This document shows positions 36,622 through 46,700 of a stretch of 64,000 bases of DNA, piece after piece; the stretch's first letter is position 1, and the number at the start of each line of letters is the position of its first letter. The notes below the pieces were generated by a model, which saw only the letters and a list, made by a program, of their open reading frames with translations, made no database searches and was not told the DNA's origin. A program made the translations under genes and the position numbers. Origin of the DNA: Granulicella mallensis MP5ACTX8 (GTDB lineage: Bacteria > Acidobacteriota > Terriglobia > Terriglobales > Acidobacteriaceae); NCBI RefSeq assembly GCF_000178955.2, contig NC_016631.1:3906001-3970000 (forward strand), read 5' to 3'.

Positions 36622-39600
36622 GTGGCAATCACCGAGAGAACAAGAAAGCTCTTATGGGGACCATCCGGCAATCTCTGCGCCTTCTGCCGTCGGGAATTGA
36701 AGATTGATGCCACCAATGAGGATGACGAATCTATCGTCGGGGACGAGTGTCACATTATTTCGGGGCAAACGAACGGGCCTCGGTATGACCCCAATTTTCC
36801 AGCGCATCTCATCGACGAGATAGACAATCTCATGCTGCTTTGTCGCGTCCACCACAAAATGGTGGATGGCCAACCCTTGACCTACACTGTCGAGGCTCTG
36901 CATCAAATGAAGGCCCGACATGAAGCATGGCATCGTTCGGTTGTCGCATCGGCAGTCGTGGTCTCGCTCGAAGACTATGAAGGTCGTAGCGCCATCACCG
37001 AACGAAAGACTTTCGTATCAAGAGAGATATTCTTCCTCGCAAAGACACCACGAACCCCCAGGGCATTATTTGACTTCTCCCGCACGCTCCTTGGTAGAGA
37101 GCCACAGGTCGAATTCCTAAATGCATTTTTTAGATCAACCGAGAAGTTGATCTGTCTCTTTGCGGGACGAGGCGGCAATGGTAAATCGAAACTTCTTCAC
37201 GACTGGACCGCATGTCTCGCCAATCTTGAAATCGTCTTCCTGAAGGACGTACCCCAGTGGTACGCAGAATCATACAAAGAAATACCGCTGGGGCCAGTAT
37301 TGATCGTTGTGGATGATGCGCATCGCGCGGATTCGATTCCCGAGGTCCTACAACTCTTAGCGAGCTTGCGTCCTTACCAAAACATCAAACTCGTTTTAGC
37401 TACACGGCCGGGAAGCATCCCCGAACTGGAACAACTTATCTACAGGGCCTTTAGCTCCGACGAAGTTGCCCGCATGAATGACCTGGAGGCTCTTACCTCC
37501 GAGGAGGCTGAATCACTCGCCAAAGAGGTGCTTGGCGACGCGCATAACGCCTTCGCAAAAGATTTGGCAGCCGTCTCGGATAACAATCCACTGGTTATTG
37601 TCGCTGGTGGCAACTTGATTGCTTCTCACCACATCAACCCAGCCGAGATAACTAATCTAGAAGATTTTCGTCAGACTGTTTTTTCTCGTTTCTACGACGA
37701 GTTGAAGTTGAGCGGGCCGGAGTTTGCGATAAATCCACCCCGTCGCCTGCTTCAGATAATCGCCGCGATTGGCCCCGTAAATGCCGAAGCAGAACACTTC
37801 CTCACGTCCGTGGAAGCATTCCTGAACTGCAACAGAAACGATATTCTCACCACCCTTGATCTCTTGGCGACCTATGGTGTGGTGACGCCGCGTAGCGAGC
37901 CTGTCCGAATCGTTCCGGATGTTCTCTCAGACTATGTTCTGGAATCAGCATGTGTTGGTCCGAGCAAAACCAATACGCGTTATGTCGATGCTGTATTCGC
38001 TGCATTCGGAGATCAGTTCTTTGGAAGGCTCATGCAAAACCTGTCTGAGCTTGACTGGAGACTCGACCGAGCAGGATACGGCTTAGACTTGCTCGATTCT
38101 GTATGGCAGAAAATTTTCTCCGAATTCCAAAGCGCAGAAATGCATTTACGGCGACATGTCATTGACGAACTCGCGCCTGCGGCTGGATACCAGCCGAACA
38201 AGATCTTGGAACTTGTGCACCTCGCGCGTGTCGCGCCAGTCGTTGAAGGTGACTTGGTTCGTAGCTTGCGTGTGGGTAGGGATTATCTACTCAAGGGTCT
38301 TCCGACACTGTTGGGAGCGACCGCTTACCATCCTGACTACAGATCGCAGTCTGTCGATGTGCTCTGGGAATTGGCCACTCATGAGCAAGACGACAATCGC
38401 TTGGATACCAGCGCTAAACATACTCTTGAGCGCCTCGCCTCTTATCAACTCTACAAATGGCCAGCATTCAACTTTGCAATGCTCTTGCAATGCGTGCGAC
38501 TTTGTAAGCGCGACGACGCATTTGATCGGTCGTTCACACCGCTGGATATCCTAGACGAGATCCTGGAGCACGAGGGAGAGTTCACCGAATCTCGTGGAAA
38601 TTCAGTTGCCTTTGGTGCCTTCGGCCTGAATTACACTGCGGTTGCCCCCGTCAGAGAGAACGCGTTGCAATTTCTCGAATCGCTTCTGTACTCCGAGTGT
38701 TGCGCTGTAGCCGTCAGGGCGATTCGGTCGCTTCAAAGGCTTCTCTACCGATTCCTAAATCGAATGGGCCGCGAGTCCACGCCTGAAGAACTCATCTGGC
38801 ATGATGCCGAGAGGCAACGTGTGCTCGACATCTTTGAACGTCGGCTAACCGAACAACCGTTAAGTCTGCCTATTCAGCGCAATATCATTCATGCGTTTCT
38901 CTCCACGATAGCGGTGAACTGCGGCGAGGACGTTCGTGAACGTTCGCAGAGAAATCTCGACCAAGTCACTTGGAGTATTCAGCTCACCATCTTCGATGCA
39001 ATATGCTCGCGTGATGGCGACTTCCCCATTATGAGTACAGAAGATCCCGCCGGATCGTGGACTCAACAATCCAACGCACAACTTTTGCGTGTCAATTCGG
39101 CACTCATGGAGAACTTCGCAACAGTAGAGCAGAGGGCAGCAAACCTTATCGCAAATGTTAAACAAGCCTTCGCCTGTAAGTTGGAACCACACGGGTTTGA
39201 GCGCATACTGAGCTTTTGCGCACAAGACGGAGCTCTGGCCTCTGCTTTGGTTGACTGCATATTGGCCGACGAACGACCGGAGAATATGCTGCAGCAATTA
39301 GGCAACGCTCTCTTTACATTGCACGCAACTCGACCGGAGGAATTTCGGCTTCGTGCATATCGAATGCTTGAGAGTGGGGCTCCATATCAAGTCTTGGCCG
39401 CCGCAAGTGCTCTCAGAGTTCATGCTGAGAGCGTCGTTGAAGATGACATATCTCTCATTGCGGCGTATCTTCAATTTCCGAATTCCGGAGTAAAGCAATG
39501 TGGCTTACGTGCAATCGCCTACTTGGGGAAAAAAGCCATACTTCAACCAGCTCTTCTGCGTGCCGTTCTGAATGTCAAAGTTGAGGGTGAAGCCCAGGTC

Positions 39601-40386
39601 GCCGCGGCCCTCACGGATTCGTTCGGTCCCTACGGAGTCTGGCTCGACCAACTCTCTGAGAGGGACGTGTCGGGCATTCTGGAGCAGCTCGCGCCGATTG
39701 AAGATCTCGATACGAACCAAGGACGCATTACGACATTTTTGAGCAAATTGGTGAAAGCATTTCCAGATCAAGTGTTGGATTTCTTGATGGCGCGGGTTAA
39801 AGTTGAGCAGCACCGTCGGGCCGAAGGCGATTGGAGCTATCGATCAATCAATTTCACTTATGGACATGTGTCATTCGGTTCTGTAAACCCAGAGACGAAG
39901 ATACGTCTCATTGCGAGATCCTTAGAGTGGTATCTTCGGGCGGAGTCTCCGGCAAGCTCTTATCGCGAGTTATTCTGGAGCGTATTGGGCGGTCTGGACG
40001 AAGCAACTTTATCTGTAATATCAGACAAAGTCGATGAATCAGACCAAGAGACCCTTTCGAAGATACTGAAATTGATCCAATTTTCGCCGGGCAGATTAGC
40101 TTTTGGCGCTCCTGTCTTCGCCGCAACTGTCCTACGAAAATTGTCCGGGGAGAACAAGAAGAAAGCGATAGAAGCGTTCGTCGGAAACGCTCATCATTTG
40201 GGTTTCGGTGGTGCTGCTGGGCGCCCGGCGCAGATGATGGAGAACCATCAACGTGCGATTGGCGATGCCATTAGTAACTTACCGATGGATGATGAGCTTG
40301 CAGAGCTTCAGGCTGCGTTAGTACAGGGTCAGCCCACAACAGAGGACTTTCGTTCCATATTTGGATTGCAAGTTGACGAAGAGTAA
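36622..40386 (+). CDS. HNH nuclease - P-loop NTPase - helical repeat protein (STAND-like defence candidate)
   Basis: The GTG at 36622 gives ITERTRKLLWGPSGNLCAFC, the usual opening of HNH nucleases. Residues 1-100 hold the HNH domain: C19 and C22, D41-E-C-H44, then NLMLLCRVHHKMVDG with C74 and H77-H78. A long linker leads to an NTPase with Walker A (FAGRGGNGKSKLL, near 183), Walker B (LIVVDDAHRAD, near 230), and a sensor-like LATRPGS. The remaining 800 residues are alpha-helical repeats. Nuclease effector, STAND-type switch and repeat sensor is the plan of Avs-type antiphage proteins. It is a single gene with a long leader. The defence role is inference. Confidence 0.7.
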   Translation: MAITERTRKLLWGPSGNLCAFCRRELKIDATNEDDESIVGDECHIISGQTNGPRYDPNFPAHLIDEIDNLMLLCRVHHKMVDGQPLTYTVEALHQMKARHEAWHRSVVASAVVVSLEDYEGRSAITERKTFVSREIFFLAKTPRTPRALFDFSRTLLGREPQVEFLNAFFRSTEKLICLFAGRGGNGKSKLLHDWTACLANLEIVFLKDVPQWYAESYKEIPLGPVLIVVDDAHRADSIPEVLQLLASLRPYQNIKLVLATRPGSIPELEQLIYRAFSSDEVARMNDLEALTSEEAESLAKEVLGDAHNAFAKDLAAVSDNNPLVIVAGGNLIASHHINPAEITNLEDFRQTVFSRFYDELKLSGPEFAINPPRRLLQIIAAIGPVNAEAEHFLTSVEAFLNCNRNDILTTLDLLATYGVVTPRSEPVRIVPDVLSDYVLESACVGPSKTNTRYVDAVFAAFGDQFFGRLMQNLSELDWRLDRAGYGLDLLDSVWQKIFSEFQSAEMHLRRHVIDELAPAAGYQPNKILELVHLARVAPVVEGDLVRSLRVGRDYLLKGLPTLLGATAYHPDYRSQSVDVLWELATHEQDDNRLDTSAKHTLERLASYQLYKWPAFNFAMLLQCVRLCKRDDAFDRSFTPLDILDEILEHEGEFTESRGNSVAFGAFGLNYTAVAPVRENALQFLESLLYSECCAVAVRAIRSLQRLLYRFLNRMGRESTPEELIWHDAERQRVLDIFERRLTEQPLSLPIQRNIIHAFLSTIAVNCGEDVRERSQRNLDQVTWSIQLTIFDAICSRDGDFPIMSTEDPAGSWTQQSNAQLLRVNSALMENFATVEQRAANLIANVKQAFACKLEPHGFERILSFCAQDGALASALVDCILADERPENMLQQLGNALFTLHATRPEEFRLRAYRMLESGAPYQVLAAASALRVHAESVVEDDISLIAAYLQFPNSGVKQCGLRAIAYLGKKAILQPALLRAVLNVKVEGEAQVAAALTDSFGPYGVWLDQLSERDVSGILEQLAPIEDLDTNQGRITTFLSKLVKAFPDQVLDFLMARVKVEQHRRAEGDWSYRSINFTYGHVSFGSVNPETKIRLIARSLEWYLRAESPASSYRELFWSVLGGLDEATLSVISDKVDESDQETLSKILKLIQFSPGRLAFGAPVFAATVLRKLSGENKKKAIEAFVGNAHHLGFGGAAGRPAQMMENHQRAIGDAISNLPMDDELAELQAALVQGQPTTEDFRSIFGLQVDEE

Positions 40387-40429
40387 GAGTTCGAGTCCTA
40401 AGGTATGCAGACGTGCATCGGCGACTTGC

Positions 40430-41074
40430 TCATTGACTATCGAAGAGGCTTACTTGTTGGTTGGTGATGGGTGTGGCATCGACGAGGATCGCTTTCATCT
40501 TGTCAGATGGGAGGATGCGGAGGAGGTGAACAGGCGATCTCTCGGCGGGTGCGAGATATTCGTCGTAGTCTCGTGGCTCGACAAACGTGGTCATCCGGTC
40601 ATGAATCGGTGCCATTAACTCATTCGGCTCACACGTGAGCACAGCGAACGTTCGTTCCAATTGATCAGTCTTCGGATTCTTCCAGACGTTCCAAATGCCT
40701 GCCATCCCAAAGGGCTCCTGCCCTGGAATAACAAACTCGTACTTGGGTTTCTTGCTCGTGTTCACCTTTTGCCATTCAAAGACGGAATCGGCAGGAACGA
40801 TGCAGCGCCGTTGCTTGAATGAATCTTGCCAGAATTTCGAGTGCTCGATTCCTTCCGAACGTGCCACGAAGAGTAGCCGATCTGGGAGTTTAAAGGCCCA
40901 ACGCATCATCTCGATCTGACGTTCGCCATCTCGATTGACAGTAACCACCGGCTGCATCGATCCCGGCGCAATGTCATCCTCGGGGCCAAGATAAAGCTCT
41001 TCTAGACCAACGCTCGCGGCGAAGGCTTCCGCAATACGCTGTTTGTCGGATTTTCGCCGGTACCGGCCACACAT
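40430..41074 (-). CDS. SRAP-domain protein (SOS response-associated, YedK/HMCES-like)
   Basis: The 214-residue product starts MCGRYRRKSDK, so removal of Met exposes the catalytic Cys2 that crosslinks to abasic sites in single-stranded DNA. Other SRAP landmarks are PVVTVNRDGERQIEMMRWAF, RRCIVPADSVFEWQ (active-site Glu), and NELMAPIHDRMTTFV with the catalytic His. The family protects abasic sites at stalled forks. It is divergent from imuA across a 152-base gap containing a LexA-type site, which fits shared SOS control. Confidence 0.9.
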   Translation of the reverse strand: MCGRYRRKSDKQRIAEAFAASVGLEELYLGPEDDIAPGSMQPVVTVNRDGERQIEMMRWAFKLPDRLLFVARSEGIEHSKFWQDSFKQRRCIVPADSVFEWQKVNTSKKPKYEFVIPGQEPFGMAGIWNVWKNPKTDQLERTFAVLTCEPNELMAPIHDRMTTFVEPRDYDEYLAPAERSPVHLLRILPSDKMKAILVDATPITNQQVSLFDSQ

Positions 41075-41175
41075 GAGCCTAGTGTATGCCAGACAGCACG
41101 CTGACTCGAATTTAATAACATGCTTATTTGCATCAACTTATCTCCATAATGCACAAGCCATGATGCAAGCGAGAT

Positions 41176-41215
41176 TTGACAGGGGCAGGCATAAATAGGC
41201 GAACATAAGGCGAAC
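41176..41215 (+). promoter_or_regulatory. SOS promoter region with GAAC-N7-GAAC LexA-type operator
   Basis: TTGACA at 41176-41181 could be a -35 element. GAAC occurs at 41201-41204 and 41212-41215 with seven bases between, the direct-repeat pattern known for alphaproteobacterial LexA boxes. It lies 11 bases upstream of the imuA start and would cover the -10 region. No canonical -10 hexamer is visible. Confidence 0.6.
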
Positions 41216-41226
41216 ATTACTTCACT

Positions 41227-42264
41227 ATGTCTTCAGCCTCCGCAATCCGTCTACAGATCGAAGCTGCCCTCAGTCACCGAATTCCGTCGGCGCTGACCCC
41301 GGCTCCGCGCATTCTGCGTCCGCAGGCAAACGTGGGTATCGCTTCGGTCGATGAACTCCTGGCCGGAGGCCTACCTCTCGGAGCCGTCACTGAGATGGTG
41401 GGCCCGGAGTGTTCGGGGAGAACTTCGTTCGCGCTTTCGTTTGTTAGTCGCATGACGCAGACGGGAAAGGTTTGCGCGTGGATTGATGTCTCAAATTCCC
41501 TGCACCCAGAGTCTGCGGCAGCAGTGGGCATGGACTTGTCCCGGCTGCTATGGGTACGTTGTGGAGTCCAAGCGAGTAACGCTCCTCCAACCCCGACAAA
41601 CAGTTTTGCCTTGCCGGAGAAGTACCTCGTTCCGCCGCCTATCAAGAAAGGGCTGCACGGTGGCGGCTTCGGGCCGCACCCGCGTCACGAGGTCAAGGGA
41701 CTGTCGGTAGCGGTCAGCGAATTTCTAAAACCTGAAGTAACAGCGCCACGCTGCGCGGAGCCACAACGCAGAGTGAGATCAGAGCGCGAGGTCTTCGAGC
41801 CGAACGTGTTCGAACCTCCAGTCCGCAAGAAGCCCTCAATAGTTCCCGGCAAGCCCTGGGCGCGAATCGAACAAGCGCTGCACGTAATGGATCTGTTGTT
41901 GCAAGGCGGAGGCTTCAGTTGCCTCGTACTCGATCTGGGCAGCACCGCTCCCGAATACGCGCTACGAATACCTCTGGCAACATGGTTTCGCTATCGCGCG
42001 GCTGCGGAGCGAAGCCAGGCAAGCATTCTGCTGTTGACGCAACACGCCTGCGCAAAGAGCAGCGCAGCTCTAGTACTGCGCCTCCAACCGGGCAGCTCCC
42101 TCCGTGAAGAGACAACGGTGTTTACCGGAGTCGAGTACTGCGTGGAAGTCGCACGCGAACGGTTTCTCGCGACATCAAGCAACGTCATTCCATTGCGAAA
42201 GCCGCCACAGAGAGCGACGGAGGCCCGATGGCGGGGCCGCACCACATGGGCAGGCCGAAGATGA
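41227..42264 (+). CDS. imuA: ImuA, RecA-like partner of the SOS mutasome
   Basis: The 345-residue product has the ImuA/SulA-like layout: ILRPQANVGIASVDELLAGGLPLGAV, then a P-loop position GPECSGRTSFALSF, and VCAWIDVSNSLHPESAAAVGMDLSRLLWVRC typical of RecA relatives. ImuA links the mutasome to RecA filaments. It is the first gene of imuA-imuB-dnaE2, directly after a LexA-type operator, and its stop overlaps the imuB start by four bases. A linker of about 100 residues in the middle is low in complexity. Confidence 0.85.
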   Translation: MSSASAIRLQIEAALSHRIPSALTPAPRILRPQANVGIASVDELLAGGLPLGAVTEMVGPECSGRTSFALSFVSRMTQTGKVCAWIDVSNSLHPESAAAVGMDLSRLLWVRCGVQASNAPPTPTNSFALPEKYLVPPPIKKGLHGGGFGPHPRHEVKGLSVAVSEFLKPEVTAPRCAEPQRRVRSEREVFEPNVFEPPVRKKPSIVPGKPWARIEQALHVMDLLLQGGGFSCLVLDLGSTAPEYALRIPLATWFRYRAAAERSQASILLLTQHACAKSSAALVLRLQPGSSLREETTVFTGVEYCVEVARERFLATSSNVIPLRKPPQRATEARWRGRTTWAGRR

Positions 42265-43775
42265 CGAAACCTGCGGAGTTGTATGCCTGTGTGTACGCAA
42301 AGGAGCTTCCCGCGCAGGCGATGTTGCGACTGCGCCCGAATCTGCAACAGACACCGTGCGTCGTAATGGACGGCGAGCCGCCGTTGCAGTATGTGTGTTC
42401 CCGCAATGCGAGGGCCCATATCCTCGGCGTCTCTCATGGCATGACGCCGGTGGAGATCGACACGTTTCTCTCGATCACGGTGCTCTTGCGTTCACGTGCG
42501 GAGGAAGCGGCTGCCAAGGCCGCTATCCTCGAATGCGCCGGAACTTTCTCGCCACGTGTCGAAGACCGAAGTAACGATCACACATTTCTATGCATAGTCG
42601 ATATAGCGGGAACCGAAACACTTTTCGGCCCTTCGATGGTGCTGGCGAAGAATCTGCGGGAACGTCTCAAGATGTTGGGCATTACCGCCTCCATTGCTGT
42701 CAGCCGCAACACTCATGCCGCCGTCTGTCTTGCGCGTGGACGATCCTCGCGAGCAGATGTGTCTGTTATCGCAGCGGGAGAAGAGGGCGTGGCCCTGGCC
42801 TCGCTCCCGCTCGCAGTTCTCGATCTCTCGGAAGGACACGCAGAGACGTTCTCGCTTTGGGGCATCCACACCCTCGGTATGCTGGCGAATTTACCGGAGA
42901 AAGCGTTGATTGCCCGCATGGGGCAGGAGGGCAAACGGCTGCACCAGTTAGCACGCGGAGAGATGCCACACCTGTTTCTTCCGCTAGAGTCCAAGTTTGC
43001 GCTCGAAGAGCGCATGGAACTCGATACGCCGGTAGAAGTGCTCGATTCTCTGCTCTTCGCGGTGGGCGTGATGCTGGAACAACTCATTGTGCGGGCAACA
43101 GGGCGCATTCTCGCACTGGCCTCCGTCACGGTCACTTTATCTTTGGAGGGCGGAGCCGTGCATACACGCACGGTACGGCCTGCATTGCCTACGAACGAAC
43201 GGCAACTCTGGATCAAACTGATTCATCTCGATCTCGAAGCCCATCCGCCACAAGCTGCAATCTTGTCACTCACACTCACGGCAGAGCCAGGCAACACGAG
43301 TAAGGTGCAACTTGGTCTATTCTCCCCGCAGCTTCCAGAACCCGCACGGCTCGATGTCACGCTCGCCCGCATTCGCGCCATCGTTGGCGAGGATGGCGTG
43401 GGGCGTGCGGTTCTGAAGGACACGCATCGGATGGATAGGTTCAGCTTGGAACCGTTCACGGTCCCGGCGGGGACAGGCTCGGAAGCGATTTCAACGCCGG
43501 AGCGTGTCGCGTTGCGTCAGCTCCGTCCCGCTGAATCGTTGACCGTGACATTCCAAGAGAACCGACCGAGTGCATTTTTCTTTCGCGAAAAGCGCTACGA
43601 CATAGAACACTCTTATGGTCCCTGGTTGACGAGCGGAGAGTGGTGGGGTTCGACAACATGGCAGCTTCAACAATGGGATCTGGTGGCACGTTCTCAGGAT
43701 CACTCGTTGCTCTGCTGTCGCGTCGTCTATGACCGGCTGCAAGGCTGCTGGCAGATGGTTGCGCTCTATGACTGA
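42261..43775 (+). CDS. imuB: ImuB, Y-family polymerase-like mutasome protein
   Basis: The ATG at 42261 (MTKPAELYACVYAKELPAQ) overlaps the imuA stop as ATGA, so it is preferred to the upstream in-frame ATG at 42228. The 504-residue product has the Y-family fold: PCVVMDGEPPLQYVCSRNARA, FLCIVDIAGTETLFGP, GITASIAVSRNTHAAVCLARG, WGIHTLGMLANLP. The catalytic acidic pair of true Y polymerases is not kept (YACVYAKELP where DCFY would be), as expected for ImuB, which acts as an adaptor between the beta clamp and DnaE2. It overlaps dnaE2 by eight bases. Confidence 0.88.
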   Translation: MTKPAELYACVYAKELPAQAMLRLRPNLQQTPCVVMDGEPPLQYVCSRNARAHILGVSHGMTPVEIDTFLSITVLLRSRAEEAAAKAAILECAGTFSPRVEDRSNDHTFLCIVDIAGTETLFGPSMVLAKNLRERLKMLGITASIAVSRNTHAAVCLARGRSSRADVSVIAAGEEGVALASLPLAVLDLSEGHAETFSLWGIHTLGMLANLPEKALIARMGQEGKRLHQLARGEMPHLFLPLESKFALEERMELDTPVEVLDSLLFAVGVMLEQLIVRATGRILALASVTVTLSLEGGAVHTRTVRPALPTNERQLWIKLIHLDLEAHPPQAAILSLTLTAEPGNTSKVQLGLFSPQLPEPARLDVTLARIRAIVGEDGVGRAVLKDTHRMDRFSLEPFTVPAGTGSEAISTPERVALRQLRPAESLTVTFQENRPSAFFFREKRYDIEHSYGPWLTSGEWWGSTTWQLQQWDLVARSQDHSLLCCRVVYDRLQGCWQMVALYD

Positions 43776-46700
43776 CCGTTATGTGGAGCTGCACGTTGCG
43801 AGCGCCTTCAGTTTTCTCGAAGGCGCATCTCAGCCGGAAGAGCTGATGAAACGGGCGGCGGAGCTTGAGATGCCAGCAATGGCGATACTCGACCGCAATG
43901 GCGTCTATGGCGCGGCTCGTTTCCACACGAGCGGGAACCGGAATGGAGTCCGCGCCCATATCGGAGCGGAGATTGCAGTATCGAGCTTCGGAACACGATG
44001 GATGCCGCCCGCATGGTTGCCAAACCAATTCGTGGCGGAGCCGCCGCGCCTACCGCTGCTCTGCGAGTCGCAGGCCGGCTATCAAAACCTCTGCCAGCTC
44101 ATCACCCAGTTCAAGATGCGGGAGAAGTCGAAGCTAGAAGGTTCAGCGACATGGGAAGATCTCCATCAATACGCTGCTGGGCTGGTCTGCCTTACGGGTG
44201 GTGAGGAAGGCCCCTTGGCTGCGGCGCTGGCCGAGGGTGGCGAGGAGGCTGGGCGAAAGGCAGTAGAACGACTGGTGCGAATCTACGGCCCCAACAATGT
44301 CTATGTCGAAGTACAACGTCACTATGAGCGTGAGGAGGAGTGGCGCAATCAGGCGGCGATTCGCATAGCCTGTTCCCTGCGACTTCCAGTCCTCGCAACC
44401 AATGGCGTACGTTACGCAAAAGCCTATGAGCGTGAGGTACTGGATCTGTTCACTGCGGTACGTCATCACACCGAACTCGATCAGGCAGGACGGCTTCTCG
44501 CTCTCAACAGTCAACGTCATCTTCGACGCGCGTCTGAGATGGCAAGACTCTTCCACGATGTGCCGAATGCAACAGAGAACTCCATAGAACTCTCTGCACG
44601 ACTGAAATTTGAACTAGACGATCTCGGCTATGCATTTCCGAAGTATCCAGTTCCTGAGGACGAAAGCATGGACAGCTTTCTACGGAAGCGTGTCGCCGAA
44701 GGTATCGTGCGGAGATATGGGCCAAAGAATGATCGCGCCTTGCTGGAGAGAGCTAAGAAACAGGTAGAGCATGAACTCGATCTCATCGCACGACTGGGCT
44801 TTGCCGGGTATTTTTTGATTGTTTGGGATATCGTCCAATTTTGCAAGGGCCGCGACATTCTGATTCAGGGACGTGGCAGCGCTGCAAATTCGGCGGTCTG
44901 CTATGCGCTCGAGATTACGGTAATTGATCCGGTCGGTATGGAACTTCTCTTCGAGCGCTTCCTATCGGAGAACCGAGGAGAGTGGCCGGACATCGACCTC
45001 GATCTGCCCTCCGAAGGCCAACGCGAGCAGGCCATTCAATATGTCTACCAGCGTTATGGGGAATTGGGCGCGGCCATGACCGCCAATGTCATTACCTATC
45101 GCGGTAAGTCGTCGGCACGAGAGGTTGGCAAGGCGCTCGGCTTCGATCAGGAATCTCTCGGCCGATTGTCGAGCCTCGTGAGCCAGTGGGAGTGGCGCGG
45201 GAAAAACGATACGATCGCTCACTCGTTTCAGCATGCGGGCTTTGACATCAAGCATCCCCGTATCGCGAAGTACTTGGAACTCTGTATGAGGATTCAAGAC
45301 CTCCCGCGTCATTTAGGGCAACACTCGGGCGGTATGGTGATCTGCCAGGGACAGTTGAACTCCGTCGTCCCTTTGGAGCGGGCCTCAATGCCGGGCCGTA
45401 CCGTCGTCCAATGGGACAAAGAAGATTGTGCCGACTTAGGCATCATCAAAGTGGATCTGCTTGGCCTGGGCATGATGGCTGTTCTCCATGACTGCCTGAA
45501 ACTCATCCCGCAGCACTATGGCGAAGCCGTGGATCTAGCCCAACTGCCCGAAGATGAAGAGGTATATCGAGTGTTGCAGCAGGCCGATACCGTGGGCATG
45601 TTTCAGATTGAAAGCCGCGCTCAGATGGCTTCCCTGCCTCGGAACTATCCAACACGGTTTTACGATTTGGTCGTCCAGGTAGCGATTATCAGGCCCGGAC
45701 CTATCGTGGGCAAAATGATGCACCCCTATATGCGGCGGCGACAGAAACGCGAACCCGTAACGTATCCTCATCCGTCGCTCGAACCTGTGTTAAAGCGCAC
45801 GCTTGGCGTGCCCTTGTTTCAAGAGCAACTGCTTCGCATCGCCATGACGGTTGCCAATTTCACCGGAGCCGAAGCCGAAGAGCTACGCCGCGCAGTGGGG
45901 ATGCGCCGCTCGTGGGAGAGAATGAAGAATCTGGAGGTAAACCTCCGGGCAGGCATGGCAGCCAATGGCATCGACCTCAAGACGCAAGACACCATTGTTG
46001 AGAACATCAGCTCATTTGCCTTGTACGGCTTCCCTGAATCGCACGCAGCCAGTTTCGCGATGATCGCCTATGCCTCCGCCTATTTGAAGGTCCGCTACCT
46101 TGCCGCCTTTACTTGCGCCATTTTGAATAATCAACCGATGGGATTTTACGCACCTGCCGTTCTCGTAAAGGATGCGCAACGGCACGGTCTACGTATATTG
46201 CCGATTGATGTACAGATATCAGACTGGCCCTGCACAATTGAAGAGGAGCGGGATGGCTCTTTATCTCTTCGGATGGGACTCGGCTATGCGAAGGGGCTAA
46301 GCAAGCAGTCTGCGGAAATGCTGGTGAAATCTCGGGATCAGGATGGCCCCTTTCGATCAGCGGAAGATCTTGCGCTGCGCGTTCCTATTTTGAACCGCAA
46401 AGGACTGATGTTGCTGGCACGCATCGGTGCGCTGAACAAGATCGACGCCATTGAGCATCGCCGCGACGCGCTTTGGCAGGTGGATCGTGCTGGCAAATTA
46501 GAAGGTCCATTGCTGCGCCAAAACAACGAATGGCTGCAGGAGGATTCACGGACATTGCCGCTTCAGCAGATGACAACGGAGGAGCGCCTGGTTTCTGACT
46601 ATGCGGGAACTGGGCTTACCGTGGGAAGACATCCCATGTATTACCGCCGAGCAGCATTGCAGAGCCAACGTATTCTATCTGCTCAGGAATTGAAGGTTTA

